Shown piece by piece: positions 1-7,884 of a stretch of DNA of 64,000 nt (position 1 is its first letter; every line of letters starts with the position of its first letter). The notes beneath the pieces were generated by a model, which was given only the letters and a program-made list of their open reading frames with translations, had not been told where the DNA came from and did not search any database. Source of the DNA: JANJUB01 sp031386985 (lineage in GTDB: Bacteria > Armatimonadota > Fimbriimonadia > Fimbriimonadales > Fimbriimonadaceae); the NCBI GenBank assembly GCA_031386985.1, contig JANNCV010000017.1:9988-73987 (forward strand), in the 5' to 3' direction. Both the position numbers and the translations under genes were made by a program.

Positions 1-2159
1 CTCGTGGTTCGGTTAAGCAGCTCGCTCAGCTTGCCGGAATGCGCGGCCTCATGTTTAACCAGTTTAACGAGGTTATCTATGAGTTGCCGGTTAAATCTTC
101 ATTCCACAAGGGCCTAACGATGTTGGAATACTTCGTTACCACGCACGGTGCGCGTAAGGGATTGGCGGACACGGCCCTTCGAACGGCGGACGCGGGTTAC
201 CTAACTCGTCGCCTCGTTGATGTTTCGCAGGATGTTATCATTCGCGGTCACGATTGCCTTACCCTTGAAGGTGGCTTTGTTCACCGGATCATGGATGAAG
301 GCGAAGTAATCGAACCAATCGGTGACCGAATGTGGGGTCGCGTATCCTTGGTTACTTTGCTTGATCCAGAAACGAAGGAAGTCGTAGTCGAGAATGACAC
401 GATCATCACTCGAGAGCAAGCGAACCAGATCACGCGGATTGAGAACGGGTTCCAAGCGGATTACGATGCGGTTCAAAGCGAAGAGGAGCACCAGAAGGTT
501 GTTGACAAATACAGCGCATTGGGCTTCTACGTGAATGAGCACAACTTGCTTTCGGTTCAGATTCGAAGCCCGCTGACGTGCGAGCTCGATCATGGAATTT
601 GCGCCAAGTGCTACGGTATTGACCTTTCTTCGAGCAAGCTTGTCGAAGTCGGCGTTGCCGTTGGAATCATCGCGGCTCAGTCCATTGGTGAACCGGGAAC
701 TCAGCTCACGATGCGAACGTTCCACACGGGTGGTGTTGCGGGATCGGCTACGATCGCGCGAACGAATCAGTACAAGACGGGTAAGTTCATCCGCCAGTTC
801 ATGGAGGACTTTGCGGTCGCTACGGATACCGATCTCAAGCAGTTCGACCCAAGCAAGCTCTTGGAATCACAAGAGAACGCAGTTAAAGCGGTCTTTGTTG
901 ATAAGCCGTTGACAATTAATGCGGAAGAGGATGAGCCGGTCAAGGCGAAGAAAGCTCTCACCGAGCGCCAGATCAAAGCCGCACAGAAAGCTTCGGATAA
1001 AGCCGACAGCGACTCGAGAAAGCAGTGGGAGAAAGCTCGAAAGACCTTCTTCTACTCGTGGACGGGTGAGTCCAGCGGTATCGTCCGGGTTGAGGAAATT
1101 TTTGAAGCACGGCGTCAACCTCGTGGTAAGGCGATCATCTGCCCGGTAACTGGCATCGTGCGTTCAATCGCCGATTCTTCGTTTGGACGATGGATCGTTA
1201 TTGAAGCCACGGTTCCGCTTATGGGTCCGATCAAGGATGCATACATCTCGGATGAGCAGAATTGGGGCGAAGCCGATCCAGCGGTCCTAAAGCTTGTTGG
1301 TCAGAAGTTGGTAACCGCCGCGGTTGCGATTCTTAAGAAGCATGGAATCGAGTCCGTTCACATTTACTACCCAATCTTGGTCCCACCGCTTGGTAAATTG
1401 CCAATCGTTAAGGGCAGCAAGGTTATCAAGGGTGACCCGCTTACAGAGGGCCCGCGTGATCCGCACGAGGTTCTTGAACTTGCCGGCGCGTCCGCGGTTT
1501 ACGACTACTTCGTTGAGAACCTACAGAACGTTTACAAAGCCCAAGGCGTTGACATCAACGACAAGCACGTTGAAGTTATCATTCGCCAAATGCTACGAAA
1601 GCGCCAGATCAAGGAACCCGGCGATGCGCCGTTTCTTCCTGGTCAAATCGTGGACCGATTCACGTTTGAGAGAGCCAACACGGTAGTTCGCGACCTGATT
1701 CAATCAGGCAAGACGATCAAATATGTGGACCCCATCACGGGTGAGAATGTGGAGCGCGATCCTAAAGAAGCCAGTGCAACTTGGATTTTGCTCGGAATCA
1801 CGGAAGCCTCGTTGGCGACCGAATCGTTCCTCTCTGCGGCATCGTTCCAAAAGACGACAAGGGTTCTGACGGAAGCGGCAGTTCGCGGCAAGAAGGATAA
1901 CTTGGTTGGCCTTAAGGAGAACGTTATCATCGGGCGGCTCATTCCGAGCGGCACCGGCGTTCGGCAATACCGAGACGTTGCGATTGATGTTCAACGTGGC
2001 CCAAGCTGGGCTGATCAGTCGCTGACAGCGCTGGTTGAGGCGGATGAAGACGGTCTGCAAGGTCTGGAGGATATTCTGAGCTTCCCGTCCCTTGCCGATA
2101 TGGCGGGAGACGAGACAATCACCGTCCCAGAGATGCCTGACATGCCAACCGAGGAGTAA
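1..2159 (+). CDS. rpoC: DNA-directed RNA polymerase subunit beta' (3' part)
   Basis: This is the C-terminal half of the RNA polymerase beta' subunit; the gene begins before the window and the open frame runs from base 3. Visible hallmarks are the second zinc-binding cluster (an upstream Cys in GHDC, then TCELDHGICAKCYG) and the bridge-helix/trigger-loop region with GIIAAQSIGEPGTQLTMRTF followed by HTGG. A charged stretch rich in K, A and E (about residues 285-345 of the visible part) precedes the conserved C-terminal region with GRLIPSGTG. The tail is acidic (ends PDMPTEE), as is common in beta'. A strong intrinsic terminator follows directly, so this is the last gene of its operon; rpoB would be expected upstream, outside the window. 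Identity is certain. Confidence 0.98.
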   Translation, partial: RGSVKQLAQLAGMRGLMFNQFNEVIYELPVKSSFHKGLTMLEYFVTTHGARKGLADTALRTADAGYLTRRLVDVSQDVIIRGHDCLTLEGGFVHRIMDEGEVIEPIGDRMWGRVSLVTLLDPETKEVVVENDTIITREQANQITRIENGFQADYDAVQSEEEHQKVVDKYSALGFYVNEHNLLSVQIRSPLTCELDHGICAKCYGIDLSSSKLVEVGVAVGIIAAQSIGEPGTQLTMRTFHTGGVAGSATIARTNQYKTGKFIRQFMEDFAVATDTDLKQFDPSKLLESQENAVKAVFVDKPLTINAEEDEPVKAKKALTERQIKAAQKASDKADSDSRKQWEKARKTFFYSWTGESSGIVRVEEIFEARRQPRGKAIICPVTGIVRSIADSSFGRWIVIEATVPLMGPIKDAYISDEQNWGEADPAVLKLVGQKLVTAAVAILKKHGIESVHIYYPILVPPLGKLPIVKGSKVIKGDPLTEGPRDPHEVLELAGASAVYDYFVENLQNVYKAQGVDINDKHVEVIIRQMLRKRQIKEPGDAPFLPGQIVDRFTFERANTVVRDLIQSGKTIKYVDPITGENVERDPKEASATWILLGITEASLATESFLSAASFQKTTRVLTEAAVRGKKDNLVGLKENVIIGRLIPSGTGVRQYRDVAIDVQRGPSWADQSLTALVEADEDGLQGLEDILSFPSLADMAGDETITVPEMPDMPTEE

Positions 2160-2174
2160 TCGGTTGAGGAAAAC

Positions 2175-2210
2175 AAAGCCCTCCGAGTTATCTCGGAGGG
2201 CTTTTGTAAT
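2175..2210 (+). terminator. Rho-independent terminator after rpoC
   Basis: A 10-bp perfect GC-rich stem (2178-2187 with 2192-2201) closes a 4-base TTAT loop. AAA lies before it and TTTTGTAATTTTT after it. It sits 15 bases after the rpoC stop, and because of the flanking A and T runs it may also end the convergent gene at 2217-3284. Confidence 0.92.
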
Positions 2211-2216
2211 TTTTGC

Positions 2217-3284
2217 CTACAGCAACGAGGCGACAACCTCAAACAGTTGGTGTTGCACCAATTTTTCTTCGAAGGCTCTTTCATCGAACGGGCAGGTTCC
2301 TACTTCGCGGTTGTCTGGATCGTAAATGAATGCTAACCCCGGACTACCAGGGGCTAAAAGCGCTAGCCTTCGTGAGCCATCAATAAATGGTTCAAGGTGC
2401 CCATCCAGTTCCTTCAAGAGCCACCCGTATTCGTCGTAAGCTTCGCGCTCTCTCCATTCGCCGAACTCGCCAACGACACCCACGTTGTGACCGTCCATCC
2501 TTAACCATTTCGCCAATTCGGCGAGCAGAACGCTTGTCCCTCGGCCAAGTGTCAAGCGGTTAGAGTGCCGATATCCGGCCAATCGCGCTATTCCTGCCAG
2601 CCGCAACGAACTCGACCAAAACGAAGAAACAGACCCGCGCCTCAACGCAAGGTTGGGTAAATCTTGCCGAAAGCCATGGCCCCAAGGCCAAAATGCGTTC
2701 AACGGGGGCAATCCCTCTTCACGCCTTATCAGATTGAATTCCTGTTCCGCTAGTAGGTTTATGGAATCATCAATGAACCGTCGCAAGAGCGGCTCGCCAT
2801 CGCCCTCAGGAAGAACTTGGGAAAATGGGCGACCATTAAAGGAGTATGGGCTGATGGTTCCCAAGTCTAGCGATCCGGGCTCCCAAACCAAACCGTGATT
2901 TTGGCCCTGTCCGAGCACGACCGTCAGTGACTTGGTGTTCAAACGCAACAGGCATGACGCGATTACTGACTCAAGCTCACCCGGAATATCATAACCTGGA
3001 ACATCGCCAACATCGCCGACCAGCGACAGTACCGAGACATGAAAGTGAACGGATCGGGGAGGAGGGTCGGCTCCGAGCCCGGCGACGGTAAGCGGCCCTT
3101 GCCGCATTTGATAGGCGGGATTGAGCCCGACAATTTCAGCTTCCGTGCCCGACCAATTCAAGCCAAACACCGCCGACTGGGAACTCAAATGTCGCAAGTT
3201 AGCCAATGACTGATTGCGAAGCCATGGCATTTCGGGGGTGCCAAGCAAGCCGGGCAAGATAAGAATTGATGTCGGAGTCCCCAA
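2217..3284 (-). CDS. Degenerate cofactor-independent phosphoglycerate mutase-like protein (apgM family)
   Basis: The 355-residue protein resembles archaeal-type 2,3-bisphosphoglycerate-independent phosphoglycerate mutases (alkaline phosphatase superfamily). The mid-protein segment LPPLNAFWPWGHG (about 192-204) matches the family N-x-x-W-x-W-G-x-G signature, and NHGLVW and the preceding strand order also fit. The metal and nucleophile motifs are not recognisable. The N-terminal DGxGD motif reads PGLLGTP (11-17). The expected Ser-Asp segment reads GTEAEIVGLNP (46-56). The C-terminal Asp/His clusters are replaced by GEFGEWREREAYDE and LLAPGSPG. It may therefore be a non-catalytic relative; pgk is 25 kb away. 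It is transcribed convergently to rpoC and divergently from efp. The fold call is moderately sure; the loss of activity is inferred. Confidence 0.6.
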   Translation of the reverse strand: MGTPTSILILPGLLGTPEMPWLRNQSLANLRHLSSQSAVFGLNWSGTEAEIVGLNPAYQMRQGPLTVAGLGADPPPRSVHFHVSVLSLVGDVGDVPGYDIPGELESVIASCLLRLNTKSLTVVLGQGQNHGLVWEPGSLDLGTISPYSFNGRPFSQVLPEGDGEPLLRRFIDDSINLLAEQEFNLIRREEGLPPLNAFWPWGHGFRQDLPNLALRRGSVSSFWSSSLRLAGIARLAGYRHSNRLTLGRGTSVLLAELAKWLRMDGHNVGVVGEFGEWREREAYDEYGWLLKELDGHLEPFIDGSRRLALLAPGSPGLAFIYDPDNREVGTCPFDERAFEEKLVQHQLFEVVASLL

Positions 3285-3327
3285 GATTTAACCTATTTGA
3301 GTCTAGAGTGTGCCACAATTAGGTTCA

Positions 3328-3894
3328 ATGGCGATTGATACAAGCGATATTAAGAATGGGATGCACATGTTCCTTGAGGGCGATGTTTATACGGTTATCG
3401 AGTTCCAACATGTAAAGCCGGGAAAGGGTGGCGCATTTGTCAGGACTCGTCTACGTAAGATAAAGAGCGGAGCGACGCTTGAGAAAACATTTCGATCAGG
3501 AGAAAAGGTCGAACCCGCCTTTGTTGAGAAGAAAAAGATGCAGTTCTTGTATCGCCAGGGCTCGGAGTTAGTCCTGATGGATCTCGATTCTTATGAGCAA
3601 GAGCAAGTAGAGTCAACGTCATTAGGCGAGCAAGCCAAGTACTTGAAGGAAGACATGGAAATCACAATGCTAGATTGCGATGGCTCGGTGCTCGGTTACG
3701 AGTTGCCCGCGTTTGTCGAACTCCAAGTTACTCAAACCGATCCTGGATTCAAAGGCGATACCGTGAGCGGAAGCAACAAACCGGCGAAACTTGAAACCGG
3801 GGCAACCGTCCTAGTTCCATTCCACATTAATGAAGGGGACTATATCAAGGTAGATACCCGAACCGACAGTTACCTCGAACGCGTCAAGAAGTAG
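3328..3894 (+). CDS. efp: Translation elongation factor P
   Basis: EF-P (188 residues) rescues ribosomes stalled on polyproline. The start MAIDTSDIKNGM is typical of the family; a GTG 18 bases upstream (3310) is in frame but would add an atypical extension. The KOW-like N-terminal domain carries the loop PGKGGAF, whose Lys is the position modified in Lys-type EF-Ps, so this is not the Arg32/rhamnosyl type. The two OB domains are complete and the C-terminus has the usual DYIKVDTRTDSYLERV. The gene opens a tight operon: the next gene begins 5 bases after its stop. No strong Shine-Dalgarno is seen; CACAAT lies 8 bases upstream of the ATG and could be a -10 box of a leaderless message. Confidence 0.97.
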   Translation: MAIDTSDIKNGMHMFLEGDVYTVIEFQHVKPGKGGAFVRTRLRKIKSGATLEKTFRSGEKVEPAFVEKKKMQFLYRQGSELVLMDLDSYEQEQVESTSLGEQAKYLKEDMEITMLDCDGSVLGYELPAFVELQVTQTDPGFKGDTVSGSNKPAKLETGATVLVPFHINEGDYIKVDTRTDSYLERVKK

Positions 3895-3899
3895 ACCGA

Positions 3900-5015
3900 A
3901 TGAAGCCAGAGACACCCAATCAAAAATATGGCCCTGCCGCCGATTTAGAAGATGCATTCGGGGGCATCGTCGATCAAGTCGCCAAGGTCTGTTTGTATGG
4001 CGGTATTGTGGCCGTTCTTATTGGCTTGGCTGGCTTGTTCATGACGTATCAAGCGTTTGCGGGAGGAAGTCCTCCGGCCCAAGAAGCGCAAGCCCTGACC
4101 AACATCGCGATGCTTTCCAAGGTTTTGATTGTTGGCGCGATCACCGCGATTGTTGGAAGCACTTATGCCTGGTGGGGCGAAGAGACGTTACCGGTATTCC
4201 AGCTTCTCATTAGCGCTGGTGTTTGGGCATCCCCTTTTTGGGTTCCGGCAATTGCAGGTTCAGCAACCAATGGAGCTACTGGAGTCGTGAACGCAGTCGC
4301 GGGACCAGCTTTGGGAGCAATGCAGCTGGGTGGCACGGTCATGGGTCTGCTCTCAATCTGCGTCCTCATTGCCGACATCACGGTTCGAGTGAAACAGCGC
4401 GCTCAGCAAGGCGCTCGCGCCGAATCAATCCGATTTGGCAAAGGCATGAAAGAGGAGCGCGACGTGAAGAACGTCATCATGGGCAAGTGCTGGCAACTTC
4501 CTTTCTGCCGTAAATTCGTTCGCGAATCATGCCCCATTTACCTCACTCGAAGAACCTGTTGGAAGGAGCGGGTGGGTTGCATGTGTGAGGAAGAAGTGAT
4601 TCGCACGGCAATGAAATCGAAGGTGTTCTCGAAGGAAGCGGTTGCTAACGCGTCAGTTATCCCCTACAATAACAAGCTTACGATCGAGCAGAAGAAAGAG
4701 CGTTGCCGCCAGTGCGTCATTTATAACGAGCACCAGAAACACAAGTACAAGGTTGCTTTGCCGGTGATGATTGGCGGATTCGTTGCCATCTATATCGTGA
4801 TGCATGGCGCGCTTATGGGAATCGCTAACAACATCATTAGCAACATTGACCGCGTCGTAAGCAACATTACTTTTTCAAAGGGAGGGCGGGTCGCTTCGGA
4901 CGTAACCTCGTCCTCGATTCCGGTGCAAGAGTTTTTGATGATCTGCATCTTGATCGTCGTGCTGGCATATGCCCTGAAACTGCTTGAATATCTTATTTTC
5001 AAGCTGAAAATCTAA
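3900..5015 (+). CDS. Multi-spanning membrane protein with cytoplasmic Cys-rich domain
   Basis: I do not recognise a named family for this 371-residue protein. Four or five hydrophobic segments are visible: about 28-50, 72-92, 100-118 and 142-160 in the N-terminal half, then about 292-312 and 342-364. Between them lies a basic soluble domain (about 165-290) with a dense Cys pattern: GKCWQLPFC, ESCPIY, RTCWKERVGCMCEEE and later ERCRQC, giving eight Cys. The spacing suggests a zinc or Fe-S binding site, which is inference. It sits between efp (5 bases after its stop) and the RtcA-like gene (2 bases before its ATG), so all three are probably co-transcribed. Function unknown; a membrane-anchored metal-binding or redox-sensing role is one possibility. 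Confidence 0.8.
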   Translation: MKPETPNQKYGPAADLEDAFGGIVDQVAKVCLYGGIVAVLIGLAGLFMTYQAFAGGSPPAQEAQALTNIAMLSKVLIVGAITAIVGSTYAWWGEETLPVFQLLISAGVWASPFWVPAIAGSATNGATGVVNAVAGPALGAMQLGGTVMGLLSICVLIADITVRVKQRAQQGARAESIRFGKGMKEERDVKNVIMGKCWQLPFCRKFVRESCPIYLTRRTCWKERVGCMCEEEVIRTAMKSKVFSKEAVANASVIPYNNKLTIEQKKERCRQCVIYNEHQKHKYKVALPVMIGGFVAIYIVMHGALMGIANNIISNIDRVVSNITFSKGGRVASDVTSSSIPVQEFLMICILIVVLAYALKLLEYLIFKLKI

Positions 5016-5017
5016 AG

Positions 5018-6067
5018 ATGGCTCCGATCGTGCTGGATGGCACCTTTGGCGAAGGGGGCGGGGCTCTTATTCGAACAGCATTGGCTATGAGCGCGCTCAC
5101 CCAGCAACCCATGCGTGTGAGTTCTGTTCGAGGCAACCTAAACTCACAGGGCCTTCAACCGGAAGATCTTTGCATCCTCCATGCGCTGCGGCTCTCAACT
5201 CATGCGGAAACCACTGGCGCAGAACTTGGGTCCACAGAATTCAGTTTCCTCCCCACCCGAGCCCCAATTGCCCTCAATGCGGCTCTGGCAATCCCCGAGG
5301 GATTGGATGGGCTAAGCCATGCGAATTGTGCGACAGTCTTAAACACCTTGATTCCAGTTTTGGCTCGAACTGGCGCGTATTCGCACCTGACGATCCAAGG
5401 CGAGACTTACGCTACTAACGCGCTTGGCTTTGATAGCTTTGCTGGCCCCACGCTTGCTCTTTACGGACGCTTAGGGGTTTACGCGGTTGCCGATCAAATT
5501 GAGGCTGGATTTGGGCGAAACTCAACGGGCACACTGAAGTTTGAAATCGAACCAAGCGCCTTGAATGGCTTAGATTGGACGTCACGCGGCGAGCTCATCC
5601 GCGTTCAAGCGGTGCTGGCGTTGGGCCAACTATCGGACTCGATCGCCCAACGCGGTATGGGCTTTCTTAGAAGGCTCGTTCAGGCGAATGGGATCCCCAT
5701 GGAAACGGAGATTGTTAACGTCAAATCCGGCACTCCGGGAGTTAATCTCACGATTTGGGGGGAGTTTGAATCCGGGATTGGCGGGACCCAATCGAGTGGG
5801 GCACGAGGATTGCGAATTGAAACCGTGGTTCAAACTGGGTTCGATGCGTTCATGAAATTTTTTAAGTCAGAGGCGACGATTGACGAGTATCTTGCGGACC
5901 AGATCATCGTGGCGGCTACCCTCGCCGATTCTCCCTCGCACTTCAAAGTCTCTCGCCTCACCAGTCGGCTTCTCACAGGCATCTGGGTAATCAAGCAGTT
6001 TCTACCGATTCATATCACGGTGAAAGGCAAAGAAGACCAGCCCGGAACCGTGCAGATAAAACGCTAG
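5018..6067 (+). CDS. RNA 3'-terminal phosphate cyclase-like protein lacking the catalytic His
   Basis: The whole 349-residue chain follows RtcA. It opens with VLDGTFGEGGGALIRTALAM, matching the family DGxxGEGGGQxxR motif. GAELGS, the internal insert domain, DEYLADQ and LLTGIWVIKQFLP then follow in order. RtcA adenylylates a conserved His just before the LLTNI motif; here that position is Arg317 (codon cgg, segment TSRLLTG). Other active-site surroundings also differ: GFYPAGGG of E. coli RtcA reads GFGRNSTG, and the RQHL helix reads QPEDL. It may be a binding or scaffold protein, like eukaryotic Rcl1, which shares the fold without cyclase activity. It is the third gene of the efp operon; no RtcB is seen nearby. 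Family membership is certain; loss of catalysis is inferred. Confidence 0.85.
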   Translation: MAPIVLDGTFGEGGGALIRTALAMSALTQQPMRVSSVRGNLNSQGLQPEDLCILHALRLSTHAETTGAELGSTEFSFLPTRAPIALNAALAIPEGLDGLSHANCATVLNTLIPVLARTGAYSHLTIQGETYATNALGFDSFAGPTLALYGRLGVYAVADQIEAGFGRNSTGTLKFEIEPSALNGLDWTSRGELIRVQAVLALGQLSDSIAQRGMGFLRRLVQANGIPMETEIVNVKSGTPGVNLTIWGEFESGIGGTQSSGARGLRIETVVQTGFDAFMKFFKSEATIDEYLADQIIVAATLADSPSHFKVSRLTSRLLTGIWVIKQFLPIHITVKGKEDQPGTVQIKR

Positions 6068-6085
6068 TTTTTTTGAGTTTACCGG

Positions 6086-6114
6086 GTGACATTGAAGGGT
6101 TTGCGCGCTAATAT
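6086..6114 (+). promoter_or_regulatory. Sigma70-type promoter for the CHAP gene
   Basis: GTGACA (6086-6091) is followed after exactly 17 bases by TAATAT (6109-6114). The ATG at 6120 lies 5 bases after the -10 box, so transcription would start at or next to the start codon (leaderless mRNA). No Shine-Dalgarno at normal spacing is needed to explain the start. Confidence 0.55.
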
Positions 6115-6119
6115 AAGGG

Positions 6120-6659
6120 ATGAAACAATCAACAAAAGATCGAATCGCTGAAGTGCGACAACTGTTGACCCGTCGCTACAGCAATTACAACACCCTTCCA
6201 ATCGGGGAGCGGGTCCTGCTGGCGATGTCAGTTTTGGCAAACGATTTCAAAGTCCGCGAGAAAGGCACGAACGCCGGACCCTGGGTGGAAGCGATACTCG
6301 ACTGCTCGGGTCTCGGAGCGGGCTACCCGTGGTGTGCCGCCGCAATCAACTTCGCGTGCGAAATAGCTCAAACCGACATCGGCCCAACTAAGAGTGTGGC
6401 CGCCGTTTCGGCATGGCATAAGTGGGCCAATGCCGCAAATCGGTTGCAAAGCAGTCCAAAGAGGGGGCATTTGTGCCTATGGCTAAACCCGAATGGAACA
6501 GGTCATATTGGAATAGTCGCGGGCGTAGCCGCTACCCGAGTTACTACCTACGAGGGTAACACATCCTCGAGTGAGGCGGGCTCCCAACGTGATGGTGATG
6601 GTCTCTATCGAAGGAGCCGAGCTAGCGGCACTTGGAAGTACTACGTTGAGTTGAACTAG
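6120..6659 (+). CDS. CHAP-domain (NlpC/P60-like) amidase/peptidase
   Basis: The 179-residue protein has the Cys-His-Asn order of CHAP peptidoglycan hydrolases: Cys in YPWCAAAINFA (about 68), His in GTGHIGIV (about 126) and Asn in TTYEGNTSS (about 146). The spacing and the beta-strand pattern around each residue fit the papain-like fold. No signal peptide is visible (N-terminus MKQSTKDRIAEVRQLL), so it either acts inside the cell, leaves by lysis, or uses another route. No cell-wall binding repeats are attached. It stands alone between the efp operon and tRNA-Glu, and has its own promoter. The catalytic class is fairly sure; the substrate is unknown. Confidence 0.8.
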   Translation: MKQSTKDRIAEVRQLLTRRYSNYNTLPIGERVLLAMSVLANDFKVREKGTNAGPWVEAILDCSGLGAGYPWCAAAINFACEIAQTDIGPTKSVAAVSAWHKWANAANRLQSSPKRGHLCLWLNPNGTGHIGIVAGVAATRVTTYEGNTSSSEAGSQRDGDGLYRRSRASGTWKYYVELN

Positions 6660-6665
6660 GGCTGG

Positions 6666-6671
6666 TATAAT
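6666..6671 (+). promoter_or_regulatory. -10 box of tRNA-Glu promoter
   Basis: A perfect TATAAT ends 12 bases before the first base of tRNA-Glu. A TTGAGT at 6646-6651 is the best -35 candidate, but its 14-base spacing is short. Confidence 0.6.
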
Positions 6672-6683
6672 GGTAGCTAACTC

Positions 6684-6759
6684 GGCCCGGTCGTCTAGTG
6701 GTTAGGATGCTGCCCTTTCAAGGCGGAGGTCGCGGGTTCAAGTCCCGTCCGGGCTACCA
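6684..6759 (+). tRNA. tRNA-Glu (anticodon UUC)
   Basis: A 76-base cloverleaf folds by eye. The acceptor GGCCCGG pairs with CCGGGCT (first pair G-U). The D arm starts GTCT. The anticodon stem is CTGCC/GGCGG with loop CTTTCAA, giving anticodon TTC. The T arm is GCGGG TTCAAGT CCCGT. Discriminator A and CCA are encoded. No terminator hairpin follows, and the Nif3-like gene starts 31 bases downstream, so read-through transcription is likely. Confidence 0.96.
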
Positions 6760-6790
6760 CTTATCTGCTTTCTGAATCGTCCTCTTTGGT

Positions 6791-7876
6791 GTGACGACAG
6801 TTGCCTCCGTTTTGCAAGCCTTGGAACAAATCGCCCCGGCGCGATTTGCCTTCTCCTTTGACAAAATTGGGCTGCAAGTCGGCGATTCGCTTGCGAACGT
6901 AACTTCTGCAGTCGTTTCGCTTGACCGCTCTCTGGCCGCGATTGACTTTTGCGCTCAGCTTGGTGCGGAGCTGCTCGTCGCCCATCACCCCTTGATTTTC
7001 GAACCAATTGCTAACGTAACGTGCCAAACCCATGTTGGTCAATCCATTTTGGCCCTGGCTCACGAACGGATTAGCTTCATTGCCGCCCACACGAATTGGG
7101 ATTCCGCCCAAGGAGGTGTCAATGATGTATTGGCAGAACTGATCAGCCTTCAGGAGGTTCGATCCTTTGGCTCGGCCGCAACGGTGGATCAGCGAAAGGT
7201 TGTCGTGTTCGTGCCTGAATCTCATTTGGAAGCCGTAATTGATGCCGCAAGTTCGGCCGGGGCCGGCCAGATTGGGGCATATCGTGGGTGCGGTTTCTAT
7301 TCGGCGGGTACTGGCGTCTTTGAAGCATTGCCCGGCTCGAATCCAGTGAGCGAGAGCGGACACGCCGAAATGCGGATTGAAATGCTGTTGCCCAGCGAGC
7401 GCCAACTCCAAGTTGAAGCCGCAATCAGAGAAACTCATCCCTGCGAGACCCCCGCGATTGACTTTTTCTTGGTCACACCCACCGGCGAGCAACCGGCGGG
7501 ACGAATCGGCACTTTGGCCAAAGTGAGATTGAGAGACTTCGTTTCATCTGTTAATGATAGTCTCGACACAACTTGTTGGACTTGGGGAGATATGGACGCT
7601 GAAATAGAAACCGTCGCCATTGTGGGTGGGGCGGCTGATGGCGAATGGAAGAACGCTCAGCGCCAAGGTGCTCAGGTTTTTCTCACTGGCGAAGTGAAGC
7701 AGCATGTTGCGTTAGAGGCAGTCGAGTCCGGGATGGCCATCATCGCGGCCGGGCACTTTGCCACCGAACACCCTGGCGCGGCAGAGTTAAGGAACCGCCT
7801 GGCTATTGCGGTTCCCCAGATCCAATGGCACCTTTTCACTCCCGATCCCGGTGTTGCCGGTCGTCCGTGCAGCTAG
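6791..7876 (+). CDS. Nif3-like dinuclear metal centre protein
   Basis: This 361-residue member of the Nif3/YbgI/YqfO family carries the metal ligands in the expected order: LLVAHHPLIF near residue 64, AAHTNWDSA near 100 and AAGHFATEHPG near 320. About 100 residues in the middle (roughly 125-225) form the extra PII-like domain found in the longer bacterial members; it contains CGFYSAGTGVFEALPGS. The family is often annotated as GTP cyclohydrolase I type 2, but its biochemical role is unsettled. The start is GTG at 6791 and no Shine-Dalgarno is visible. It lies 31 bases downstream of tRNA-Glu without an intervening terminator. Confidence 0.93.
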   Translation: MTTVASVLQALEQIAPARFAFSFDKIGLQVGDSLANVTSAVVSLDRSLAAIDFCAQLGAELLVAHHPLIFEPIANVTCQTHVGQSILALAHERISFIAAHTNWDSAQGGVNDVLAELISLQEVRSFGSAATVDQRKVVVFVPESHLEAVIDAASSAGAGQIGAYRGCGFYSAGTGVFEALPGSNPVSESGHAEMRIEMLLPSERQLQVEAAIRETHPCETPAIDFFLVTPTGEQPAGRIGTLAKVRLRDFVSSVNDSLDTTCWTWGDMDAEIETVAIVGGAADGEWKNAQRQGAQVFLTGEVKQHVALEAVESGMAIIAAGHFATEHPGAAELRNRLAIAVPQIQWHLFTPDPGVAGRPCS

Positions 7877-7884
7877 AAGAGGGC

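Noticed and set aside
201..725. 174-residue frame opposite rpoC
   Set aside because: It lies wholly inside a conserved gene and has no motif of its own.
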